NCBI RefSeq assembly: GCF_023499255.1
Contig: NZ_CP092183.1
Span: forward strand, 5,762,501-5,826,500
From: Couchioplanes caeruleus
Lineage (GTDB): Bacteria > Actinomycetota > Actinomycetes > Mycobacteriales > Micromonosporaceae
Reading direction: 5' to 3'
Length of the DNA: 64,000 bases
Under the pieces are notes generated by a model. The model was not told the DNA's origin. It saw nothing but the letters and a program-made list of their open reading frames with translations, and did no database searches. The translations under genes and the position numbers were made by a program. Of this stretch, positions 37,868 to 45,654 are shown one piece after another; position 1 is the first letter of the stretch; each line of letters opens with the position of its first letter.

Positions 37868-39685
37868 TCAGCCGGCGTCGCGGGAGGTGTGCTGGGCCGC
37901 GGAGTCCGCCGACGTACGGGTCGAGACGCCGCTGAGCAGCCGCGCCGAGTTCACCAGGCCGACCAGGCTGAACGCCTGCGGCGTGTTGCCCAGCTGGCGT
38001 CCCGATCCGGGGTCGTACTCCTCCGACAGCAGCCCGACGTCGTTGCGCAGGCCCAGCAGACGCTCGAACATCCGTTCGGCGTCGTCGCGGCGGCCGATCG
38101 CGTACAAGGCATCCACCAGCCAGAACGTGCAGGCCAGGAAGGCGCCCTCGGTGCCCGGCAGCCCGTCGACGCCGGCGTCCTCCGGCCGGTAGCGCAGCAC
38201 GAAGCCGTCCTGGCACAGCTCCCGCTGCACCGCTTCGACCGTGCCGGCCACCCGCGGGTCGGCAGCCGGCAGGAACCCGACGCGCGGGATGAGCAGCAGG
38301 GCGGCGTCCAGGGCCGTCGAACCGTACGACTGGGTGAAGGAGTTGCGGTCGCTGTCGAAGCCCTTGGCGCAGACCTCCGCGTGGATCTCGTCGCGCAGGG
38401 CGCGCCAGCGGTCCACCGGGCCGTCGAGGTGGTGTCGTTCGACGGCGGTGACGGCCCGGTCGAACCCGGCCCAGGCCATGACCTTGGAGTGGACGAACTG
38501 CCGCCGGCCGCCGCGCACCTCCCACAGGCCGTTGTCCGGCTGCTGCCAGGCGCCCTCGAGGTAGTCGAGCAGGGCCTTCTGCAGGTCCCAGCCCGCGTCG
38601 GTGGCGGCGATCCCGGCCTCGCGGGCCAGGTGCAGGCCGTCGAGCACCTCGCCCCAGACGTCCAGCTGGAGTTGTCCGGCCGCGGCGTTCCCCACCCGTA
38701 CCGGGCTCGAGTTCTCGTAGCCGCCCAACCAGTCGAGCGTGTACTCGGAGAGCCGGCGGGTGCCGTCGAGGCCGTACATGATCTGCAGGTCGGCCGGGTC
38801 GCCGGCGACGGCCCGCAGCAGCCACTCGCGCCATGCCTTCGCCTCGGCGACATAGCCCGTGCCCAGCAGGGCCTGCAACGTGAACGTGGCATCGCGCAGC
38901 CAGCAGTAGCGGTAGTCCCAGTTGCGGGGGCCGCCGATCTGCTCGGGCAGCGAGGTGGTCGCGGCGGCGACGATGCCCCCGGTCGGTGCGTACGTCAGCG
39001 CCTTCAACAGGATCAGCGACCGGCGTACCGCCTCGGGCCACCGGCCGTCGTAGTCGCTGCGGCCGATCCATTCCCGCCAGTACCGCCGGGTCTGCGTGAG
39101 GGCACGGGCGGCATCGACCGGGGCCGGCCGGGGCAGATGCGAGGCCTGGTACGTCAGGACGAACGGCACTCTCTGCCCCGCCCGTACGGTGAAGTCGGCG
39201 ACCGTGGTCCGGTCCTCGCCCCGCACCCGTGCCTCGGTGCGCAGCCACATCGCGTCCGGACCGGCCACCGCTCCCAGGTCGGCGCCCTGCCGGCGGACCC
39301 ATGGCACCACCCGGCCGTAGTCGAACCTCAGGATGAGGTCCATGCGCATCGGCACCTCGCCGGAGACGCCCTCCACGATCCGCACCACATCGGGGGCCTC
39401 GCCGCGCGGCGGCATGAAGTCGATGACCCGCACCACTCCGTCGGCGGTGTGCCACTCGCTCTCCAGCACCAGCGTGTCGTCGTGGTACCGGCGACTGGTC
39501 GCCGCGCCGGCACCGGCCGGCGCGATGCGCCAGTGCCCGGCACCGTCGTCGCCGAGCAGCGCCGCGAAGCAGGCGGCGGAGTCGAACCGGGGCAGACAGA
39601 GCCAGTCGATGGAGCCGTCCCGTCCGACCAGCGCGGCCGACTGCAGGTCTCCGATGAGCGCGTAGTCCTCGATGCGTCCGGGCAT
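37868..39685 (-). CDS. Glycoside hydrolase family 15 protein (trehalase / glucoamylase type)
   Basis: 605 residues, usual for the bacterial GH15 trehalase-like group. N-terminal beta-sandwich beginning PGRIEDYALIGDLQSAALVGRDGSIDWLCLPRFDS, then an (alpha/alpha)6 barrel with RNWDYRYCWLRDATFTLQAL, the general-acid segment DNGLWEVRGG and the general-base segment LLSEEYDP, and the C-terminal GNTPQAFSLVGLVN. There is no signal peptide, so it acts in the cytosol, perhaps on trehalose. GAGGAGG precedes the ATG, and a SigB/F-like promoter is found at 39721-39745 inside the 3' end of the upstream CDF gene, which suits a stress-controlled trehalose function. Confidence 0.9.
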   Translation of the reverse strand: MPGRIEDYALIGDLQSAALVGRDGSIDWLCLPRFDSAACFAALLGDDGAGHWRIAPAGAGAATSRRYHDDTLVLESEWHTADGVVRVIDFMPPRGEAPDVVRIVEGVSGEVPMRMDLILRFDYGRVVPWVRRQGADLGAVAGPDAMWLRTEARVRGEDRTTVADFTVRAGQRVPFVLTYQASHLPRPAPVDAARALTQTRRYWREWIGRSDYDGRWPEAVRRSLILLKALTYAPTGGIVAAATTSLPEQIGGPRNWDYRYCWLRDATFTLQALLGTGYVAEAKAWREWLLRAVAGDPADLQIMYGLDGTRRLSEYTLDWLGGYENSSPVRVGNAAAGQLQLDVWGEVLDGLHLAREAGIAATDAGWDLQKALLDYLEGAWQQPDNGLWEVRGGRRQFVHSKVMAWAGFDRAVTAVERHHLDGPVDRWRALRDEIHAEVCAKGFDSDRNSFTQSYGSTALDAALLLIPRVGFLPAADPRVAGTVEAVQRELCQDGFVLRYRPEDAGVDGLPGTEGAFLACTFWLVDALYAIGRRDDAERMFERLLGLRNDVGLLSEEYDPGSGRQLGNTPQAFSLVGLVNSARLLSGVSTRTSADSAAQHTSRDAG

Positions 39686-39720
39686 GCCGGGTCCTCCTCA
39701 GCGGTGCGGGCCGCGGCCGC

Positions 39721-39745
39721 CTACCCGGTCGCCCCGTCGGCAAAC
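39721..39745 (-). promoter_or_regulatory. SigB/F-like promoter of the GH15 gene
   Basis: On the minus strand GTTT (39745-39742), 15-nt spacer, GGGTAG (39726-39721), 36 nt before the GH15 start. It overlaps the last codons of the CDF transporter gene, so the GH15 gene can be transcribed apart from the genes upstream of it. Confidence 0.5.
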
Positions 39746-40698
39746 GGTGGTCCGGCTCCGGCGCGGTCTTCGTCCACGGTGACGGTCACCTGCTCGATGG
39801 CCGGATGACGCAGGAGCTCGGCTCTCAGCTGTGCGACGCGGCGCACCAGCTCCGCGGCCGAGTCCCGGTCGCCCCCGTGCACCGGAACGACCCAGGCGTT
39901 CACCAGCAGGCTGGAGGGGCCGACGTACACCGCGTGCAGCTCGCGGACCTCGCCGACCCAGTCCGCGGCCCCGACCTGGGCGCGGATGGGTTCGAGCACG
40001 TCCGGCGGCGCCGACTCGTCCAGCAGCAGGGTCTTGGAGCGGCGCGCCAGCAGGAACGCCACCACGATGAGCAGGGCACCGATGCCCATGCTGCCCACGG
40101 CGTCCCAGCCCGCCCAGCCGGTGCCGGCGTGCAGCAGCAGGGCCGCCAGGGCCAGGACGAGGCCGATCAGCGCCGCGGTGTCCTCCAGGAACACCGTCGT
40201 GGCGCTCGGATCGGACGCGCGCCGCAGGTGCTCGACGATGGACCGCTGCCGTCGCCGGGACTCCGCCCGCAACTGCTTGCGAGCCGTGTGCCACGAGTAG
40301 CTCTCGAAGCAGAAGGCCACGACGAGCACGCCGATGCCGACCCACAGCGATTCCAGCGGCTCCGGCATCAGCAGGCTGCGTACGCCCTCGCCGATCGACA
40401 GCGTGCCGCCCACCAGGAAGATGCCCAGCGCCGCGATGAACGTCCAGAAGTACCGCTCCTGGCCGTACCCGAAGGGATGCCGGGAATCCGGCGGCCTGCC
40501 GGACCGGTGCAGACCGATGAACAACAGCACCTCGTTGCCCGTGTCCGCGACCGAGTGGGCCGCTTCGGCCCACAGCGACGCCGAGCCGGTCAGCAGGGCG
40601 GCGACGATCTTGGCCACCGCGATCGCGAAGTTCGCGGTCACCGCGACGATCACCGTACGGGTGCTGTCGCCGCCGCCTTCGTCCTTCTCGCCGGTCAC
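39721..40698 (-). CDS. Cation diffusion facilitator (CDF) family transporter
   Basis: 325 residues. Six helices with the metal-site helix ASLWAEAAHSVADTGNEVLLFIG (HxxxD) and a second site FLEDTAALIGLVLALAALLLH (ExxxD, where many family members have HxxxD), and the HPFGYGQERYFW loop typical of the family. A C-terminal cytosolic domain includes HAVYVGPSSLLVNAWV. It exports divalent metals such as Zn2+, Mn2+ or Fe2+ in exchange for H+. The GTG at 40698, 4 nt after the ZIP gene stop, is my choice; an in-frame ATG at 40743 inside that gene would add 15 residues. Confidence 0.87.
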   Translation of the reverse strand: MTGEKDEGGGDSTRTVIVAVTANFAIAVAKIVAALLTGSASLWAEAAHSVADTGNEVLLFIGLHRSGRPPDSRHPFGYGQERYFWTFIAALGIFLVGGTLSIGEGVRSLLMPEPLESLWVGIGVLVVAFCFESYSWHTARKQLRAESRRRQRSIVEHLRRASDPSATTVFLEDTAALIGLVLALAALLLHAGTGWAGWDAVGSMGIGALLIVVAFLLARRSKTLLLDESAPPDVLEPIRAQVGAADWVGEVRELHAVYVGPSSLLVNAWVVPVHGGDRDSAAELVRRVAQLRAELLRHPAIEQVTVTVDEDRAGAGPPFADGATG

Positions 40699-40702
40699 CG
40701 GC

Positions 40703-41455
40703 TCATCCGGCCTGGGAGAGGGCGAAGGCCACCAGGAATCCACCGACCGTGATCAGACCGATGAGCAGGTGCGCGTCCTCGAACGCCTCCGGGATCATGG
40801 TGTCGGCAATCATCGCGAGGATCGCCCCGCCCGCGAGCGCGGTGATGGCGGCCAGGACGGCGGCGGGGGCGCCACCCAGCAGCGTGTACCCCACGACGGC
40901 GGCGAGACCGCTGATCACGGCGATGCCGACCCACACGCCGAACACGTACCGCTTCGACCGCCCGGCGTGCCGCATGCCCGCCGCGCTGGACAGGCCCTCG
41001 GGGACGTTGCTGATGAACACGGCGATCACTGTGACGAGGCTGATCGCGCCGCCGCCCAGCAGGCTGGTGCCGATCACGATCGACTCCGGTATGCCGTCGA
41101 GCAGGGCGCCGAGCGCGAGCGCGACTCCCGAGCCGTCCTGTTCCTTCTCGGAGGGTTGCTGGTCGCCGGAACGCTTGCGATGCCGGGCACCGTGCCGGGC
41201 GAGCAGCACGTTGCAGCCGGTGTAGATCGCTGCACCGCCGATCGCGCCCAGGGCGGTGGGTGTCAGTCCGGCGCGCTCGTGCGCCTCGGCGATCAGTTCG
41301 AACGCCACGGCCGACAACAGGACCCCGGCGCCGAAGGCCATCACGGAGGCGATGATCTTCTGCGGTACGCGGGCCAGGTATCCCACCGCCGCGCCGACTA
41401 TGAGGGCGGATCCGGCCAGGAGTCCCCAGCCGCCCGCTTGCAACCATCCAGGCAT
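40703..41455 (-). CDS. ZIP family metal transporter (ZupT-like)
   Basis: 250 residues and about eight helices. Metal-binding helices are recognised by ALLDGIPESIVIGTSL and FISNVPEGLSSAAGMRHAG (the HxxPE/NxxPE motifs of helices 4 and 5) with a variable His-rich loop before (ARHGARHRKRSGDQQPSEKE). ZIP proteins bring zinc or other divalent metals into the cytosol, while the CDF next to it would export them. The ATG at 41455 lies only 10 nt after a GGGCAA promoter element, so the mRNA would be leaderless or nearly so, in line with the missing ribosome site. Confidence 0.87.
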   Translation of the reverse strand: MPGWLQAGGWGLLAGSALIVGAAVGYLARVPQKIIASVMAFGAGVLLSAVAFELIAEAHERAGLTPTALGAIGGAAIYTGCNVLLARHGARHRKRSGDQQPSEKEQDGSGVALALGALLDGIPESIVIGTSLLGGGAISLVTVIAVFISNVPEGLSSAAGMRHAGRSKRYVFGVWVGIAVISGLAAVVGYTLLGGAPAAVLAAITALAGGAILAMIADTMIPEAFEDAHLLIGLITVGGFLVAFALSQAG

Positions 41456-41465
41456 GAGCCCGCGC

Positions 41466-41491
41466 TTGCCCACCGGCACGGACCCGCAAAC
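41466..41491 (-). promoter_or_regulatory. SigB/F-like promoter of the ZIP-CDF operon
   Basis: Minus strand GTTT (41491-41488), 16-nt spacer, GGGCAA (41471-41466). The start codon of the ZIP gene is 10 nt further on, which predicts a transcript that starts at or just before the ATG. Confidence 0.48.
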
Positions 41492-41506
41492 GGGCGCCGG
41501 CGTCGC

Positions 41507-42586
41507 CTACGCCGACCGCCACTGCTCGGCCTCGGCGTGCCGGAACGCCAGCCCGTTGCCCGGCGAGCGACGATCAACCGTCAGCGCGCCGCCCTCCGCG
41601 CCGGCCGCGCCGTCGAAGAGCATGCCCTCGATCCGGACGTGGTCGTGGAACCACTCCAGGTGCCGCAGGTTGGGGGTGGCCGCGGCCACCGCCAGGTGCT
41701 GGTGCGGTGCGCAGTGCCCGGACACCTCAAGACCGTGCGCGGCGGCCACCGCGGCCGCCCGCTGGAACCCGGTGATGCCTCCGCAGCGGGTCACGTCGGC
41801 CTGCAGGCAGTCGACGTACGGCGCCATGCGTTCGAAGTAGCCGAGGTCCCAGCCGTACTCCCCCGCCGCCACATCGGCCCGGACGGCGTCGCGGACCTGG
41901 CCCAGGGCGGGGAGGTCGTCGGAGCTCACCGGCTCCTCGTACCAGCGCACGTCCAGGTCACCGGCCGCCTCCAGCACACGGATCGCCTGCTTGCGCTGGT
42001 ACGCGCCGTTGGCGTCGACGAACAGCTCCGCGTCCCCGATCGTCGTGCGCGCCGCCGTCATCCGGGCCAGATCGCGCGGCACGTCGGCGCCGCAGGACTC
42101 GCCGATCTTGATCTTCACCCGGGGGATGCCCTGCTCGTGCACCCATCGCGACAGCTGCGCGTGCTGCCGCTCCGCGTCGTACGTGGTGAAGCCCCCGCTG
42201 CCGTAGACCGGCACGGCCGGGCGCACCGACCCCAGCAGCCGTGCCAGCGGGACGTGGTGACAGCGAGCCTTCAAATCCCACAGGGCGTTGTCCGCCGCCG
42301 ACAGCGCCAGGGCACCGATCCCCCTGGTACCGGCGTTGCGCAGGCGGCGGTTCATCGCCGTCCACGCCGCCGGGACGTCGTCCGGGTCGGTGTCCCGGAC
42401 GACCGGTGCCAGCATCTGCGTGACCACCTGCACGACCGCCGGTGGACCGTACGTCCAGCCCAGACCGGTGGCTCCCTCGGCGCTCGCCCGGACGAGCACC
42501 AGGGTGGTGCTCGTCCAGGCCAGGGTGCCGTCACCCTCCGGCGCGTCGGTCGGGATGGTGTACGCCGCGGCGGTCAGCGCAACCAT
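41507..42586 (-). CDS. Enolase superfamily sugar-acid dehydratase or racemase (mandelate racemase group)
   Basis: 359 residues. The capping domain is followed by a barrel with the superfamily residues in order: KxK in PRVKIKIG, metal ligands in FVDANGAY (Asp), RWYEEPVSSDD (Glu) and AAGEYGWD (Glu), then DVTRCGG (Asp of the His-Asp dyad) and SGHCAPHQH (general-base His). This pattern fits the mandelate racemase subgroup, which includes sugar-acid dehydratases. Substrate not assignable. It overlaps the FAD/Fe-S gene by 13 nt, so it is the third gene of the pyruvate oxidase operon. Confidence 0.87.
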   Translation of the reverse strand: MVALTAAAYTIPTDAPEGDGTLAWTSTTLVLVRASAEGATGLGWTYGPPAVVQVVTQMLAPVVRDTDPDDVPAAWTAMNRRLRNAGTRGIGALALSAADNALWDLKARCHHVPLARLLGSVRPAVPVYGSGGFTTYDAERQHAQLSRWVHEQGIPRVKIKIGESCGADVPRDLARMTAARTTIGDAELFVDANGAYQRKQAIRVLEAAGDLDVRWYEEPVSSDDLPALGQVRDAVRADVAAGEYGWDLGYFERMAPYVDCLQADVTRCGGITGFQRAAAVAAAHGLEVSGHCAPHQHLAVAAATPNLRHLEWFHDHVRIEGMLFDGAAGAEGGALTVDRRSPGNGLAFRHAEAEQWRSA

Positions 42587-45500
42587 CGCCGGACCCCGTA
42601 CCCGAGTCCCGCCACGGCACCCGCAGCGGCCGCCGTGGCCAGCAGCCGCACCGGGCGCGACGGCGCGGCCGGACGGTCCGCCCAGCTCCGCTCCGGCATC
42701 CCGCGCCCGTCGTCGCCGTCCAGGCCGGCGGCCAGCAGTTCGGCCAGGTGCACGCCACGGCGGCCACCGGCGTCACTCTGCTCGACCTGGGTACGGCAGC
42801 TGAACCCGTCCGCCAGGATCACGTCGGAGGTGTCCGCGTCGCGCACCGCGGGCAGCAGGACCCGCTCGGCGCAGGCCTCCGACACCTCGTAATGCCCCTC
42901 CTCGAAACCGAAGTTGCCGGCGAGACCGCAGCATCCGGAGTCGAGGATGTCCGCTTGGACGCCGGCCGCGGACAGCAGCTTCGTGTCCGCCTCGTAGCCC
43001 ATGACGGCGTGGTGGTGGCAGTGCGTCTGGATGTGCGCGGTGCGCCGTACCTGTGGTGGCGTCCAGCCGGGGGTGTGCTCGGTGAGCAGCTCGGCCAGGG
43101 TGACGGTCTGCCGGCGCAGGCGTTCCACGTCCTGGTCGTGGGGGAACAGCTCCTCGGCGTCGCTGCGGAACACCGCGGTGCAGCTCGGTTCCAGGCCGAG
43201 GACGAGGTGGCCGGCCCGCAGGTGCGGCCGCAGGACCTCGACCGTACGCAGCAGCACCCGCTTCGCGACGTCGAGCTGGCCGGTGGAGATCCAGGTCAGC
43301 CCGCAGCACACCTTCTGCTCCGGGACGACCACCCGCCACCCGGCGTGTTCGACCACCTCCACGGCGGCCCGCGCGATGCCCGGGTCGAAGTGGTTGGTGA
43401 ACGTGTCCGGCCACAGCACCACCTCGCCGCGCTCCCCGGAGCCGCCGGGGGTGTGCCGGGCGAACCACTGCTGGAACGTCTCGGCGGCGAAGACCGGCAC
43501 CTCCCGGCGGCTGTCCACCCCGGCGGCCTTCTTGGCGAGCCACGCGAGCCCCGGTGCGTGCGACAGCGCGTTCACCAGCCGCGGCGCCGTCGCCGCCACG
43601 GCCGCGGCGGCCACCGGCAGCCAGCCCATCGAATAGTGGGTCCGCGGGCGCAGGCGCCCCTCGTAGTGGTGCGACAGGAATTCTGCCTTGTACGTGGCCA
43701 TGTCGACGTTGACCGGGCAGTCGGCCTTGCATCCCTTGCAGGCCAGGCAGAGGTCGAGCGCGTCCTTGACGGCGTCGGAGCGCCAGCCGTCGCCGATCGC
43801 CCCGCCGCGGGCCGTGCCGTCGAGCATCTCGAAGAGCATCCGGGCCCGCCCCCGGGTCGAGTGCTCCTCCTCCCTGGTGGCCATGTACGACGGGCACATG
43901 ACGCCGCCCTCGTGCCGCCGGCATTTCCCGACGCCCACGCACCGCAGCACGGCCCGGCCGAAGCTGCCCTCGTCGTTCGGGTACTGGAAGTGCGTGGCGA
44001 CGTCGCGGTGGTTGTAGTCCACGCCCAGGCGCAGCTGAGCGTCGAGCGGGTTGGGGGCGGCCACCTTGCCGGGGTTCATCCGGTCCGTCGGGTCGAAGAT
44101 GGCCTTGAACTGGCCGAAGGCGCGTACCAGGTCGTCACCGAACATCACCGGCAGCAGCTCCGCGCGGGCCTGACCGTCGCCGTGCTCGCCGGACAGCGAC
44201 CCGCCGTAGCCGGCCACCAGATGCGCCGCCTGCTCCATGAACGACCGGAAGTTCGCGATGCCGTCGCTCGTGGTCATCTCGAACGGTATGCGGCAGTGGA
44301 CGCAGCCCTGGCCGAAGTGGCCGTACAGGGAGGTCTGGTCGTAGCCGTACTCCCCGAAGAGGGCCTGCAGGTCGCGCAGGTAGTCGCCGAGGTCGTCCGG
44401 GCCGACCGCGGAGTCCTCCCAGCCGGGCCAGGTGTCGGGCAGCCCGGGCACGCGCGCGGTGGCGCCCAGCCCGGACTCGCGGACCAGCCACAGCTGCTTC
44501 TGGTGCCGCTCGTCGTCGAAGAACGCGACCCGGTCGTCGTCGCGGTCGAGCTGCAGGGAGGCGAGCATCCGGTCGGCGGCGGCGTCGACCTCGTCCTTGG
44601 TGTCGCCGCCCATCTGCACCATCAGGTACGCCCGTCCCTCGGGCAGCAACTCCAGGGCCTCGGGGTGCAGGTGCTTGGCCTGTTCGAAGTGGATGAGGTG
44701 GTGCTCGATGCCCTCGAGCGCGATCGGCCGGTGCGGCAGGACCGCCGGCACCGCGTCCCCGGAGGCACCGACGTCGGGGAAGCCGATCATGACGAGGCCG
44801 CGAACCTTGACGACGGGCACGAGCTTCAGCCTGGCCCGCAGCACGGTGACGCAGGTGCCCTCGCTGCCGACCAGGGCCTGACCCACGTGGAAGTTCTTCT
44901 CGGGCAGGAGGCTGTCGAGGTTGTACCCCGAGACCCGGCGCGGGATCTTCGGATAACGGGTACGGATCTGCGCCAGGTACCGGTCCCGCAGGGCCCGCAG
45001 CTCCTGGTAGACCTGCGCCGGACGGCCGCCGGCCGCGACGATCTGCTCGTACTCGTCGTCCGGCGTCTCCCCCACCCACATGCGGGTGCCGTCGTAGAGC
45101 AGCACCTCCAGCTCGACGATGTTGTCGACGACCTTGCCCGTGCGCTGGGCCGTCGCCCCGCACGAGTTGTTGCCGATCATGCCGCCCAGCGTGCAGTGGT
45201 CGTGGGTGGCCGGCTCCGGGCCGAACTCCAGGCCGGTGTCCTTGAGCTGGTCGTTGAGCACGTCCAGGACGATGCCCGGCTCGACGAGGCAGGTGCGGCT
45301 CGCGGCGTCGACCTCGAGCAGCCGGTGACAGTACTTCGACCAGTCGATGATCACTGCCACGTTGGTGCATTCCCCGGCCAGGCTGGTGCCGCCTCCCCGC
45401 GAGGTGATCGGGGCACCGTACCGGTGGCACACGGCGACCGCGGCCACGCCGGCCTCGACGGTACGCGGCACCACCACGCCGATCGGCACCTGCCGGTAGT

Positions 45501-45654
45501 TGGACGCATCGGTGGAGTACGCGGAGCGCGATCCGGCATCGAAGCGGACCTCGCCGTCCACCTCGGCCGCCAGGTCCCGTTCCAGCGCGGCGACGTCGAT
45601 GTCGCCGGTCTGCGGGACGCGCACGACGGGATCGGGGAGCTTGACGGTGGTCAT
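42574..45654 (-). CDS. FAD-binding and (Fe-S)-binding oxidoreductase, D-lactate dehydrogenase-like
   Basis: 1026 residues from the ATG at 45654, which overlaps the upstream stop (ATGA). An N-terminal FAD_binding_4 (PCMH) domain has RGGGTSLAGE and GGMIGNNSCGA, then a FAD-oxidase C domain, then two 4Fe-4S motifs (CVGVGKCRRHEGGVMCPSY; CLACKGCKADCPVNVDM) and two CCG domains (CCGLTWISTGQ; CCGLAGNFGFE) like GlpC/LldE. Such fused proteins oxidise D-lactate or 2-hydroxyacids and pass electrons to quinone. The pyruvate oxidase just upstream would use the pyruvate made. A short hydrophobic C-terminal segment (LLATAAAAGAVAGLGYGV) may bind the membrane. Confidence 0.9.
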   Translation of the reverse strand: MTTVKLPDPVVRVPQTGDIDVAALERDLAAEVDGEVRFDAGSRSAYSTDASNYRQVPIGVVVPRTVEAGVAAVAVCHRYGAPITSRGGGTSLAGECTNVAVIIDWSKYCHRLLEVDAASRTCLVEPGIVLDVLNDQLKDTGLEFGPEPATHDHCTLGGMIGNNSCGATAQRTGKVVDNIVELEVLLYDGTRMWVGETPDDEYEQIVAAGGRPAQVYQELRALRDRYLAQIRTRYPKIPRRVSGYNLDSLLPEKNFHVGQALVGSEGTCVTVLRARLKLVPVVKVRGLVMIGFPDVGASGDAVPAVLPHRPIALEGIEHHLIHFEQAKHLHPEALELLPEGRAYLMVQMGGDTKDEVDAAADRMLASLQLDRDDDRVAFFDDERHQKQLWLVRESGLGATARVPGLPDTWPGWEDSAVGPDDLGDYLRDLQALFGEYGYDQTSLYGHFGQGCVHCRIPFEMTTSDGIANFRSFMEQAAHLVAGYGGSLSGEHGDGQARAELLPVMFGDDLVRAFGQFKAIFDPTDRMNPGKVAAPNPLDAQLRLGVDYNHRDVATHFQYPNDEGSFGRAVLRCVGVGKCRRHEGGVMCPSYMATREEEHSTRGRARMLFEMLDGTARGGAIGDGWRSDAVKDALDLCLACKGCKADCPVNVDMATYKAEFLSHHYEGRLRPRTHYSMGWLPVAAAAVAATAPRLVNALSHAPGLAWLAKKAAGVDSRREVPVFAAETFQQWFARHTPGGSGERGEVVLWPDTFTNHFDPGIARAAVEVVEHAGWRVVVPEQKVCCGLTWISTGQLDVAKRVLLRTVEVLRPHLRAGHLVLGLEPSCTAVFRSDAEELFPHDQDVERLRRQTVTLAELLTEHTPGWTPPQVRRTAHIQTHCHHHAVMGYEADTKLLSAAGVQADILDSGCCGLAGNFGFEEGHYEVSEACAERVLLPAVRDADTSDVILADGFSCRTQVEQSDAGGRRGVHLAELLAAGLDGDDGRGMPERSWADRPAAPSRPVRLLATAAAAGAVAGLGYGVRRWLR

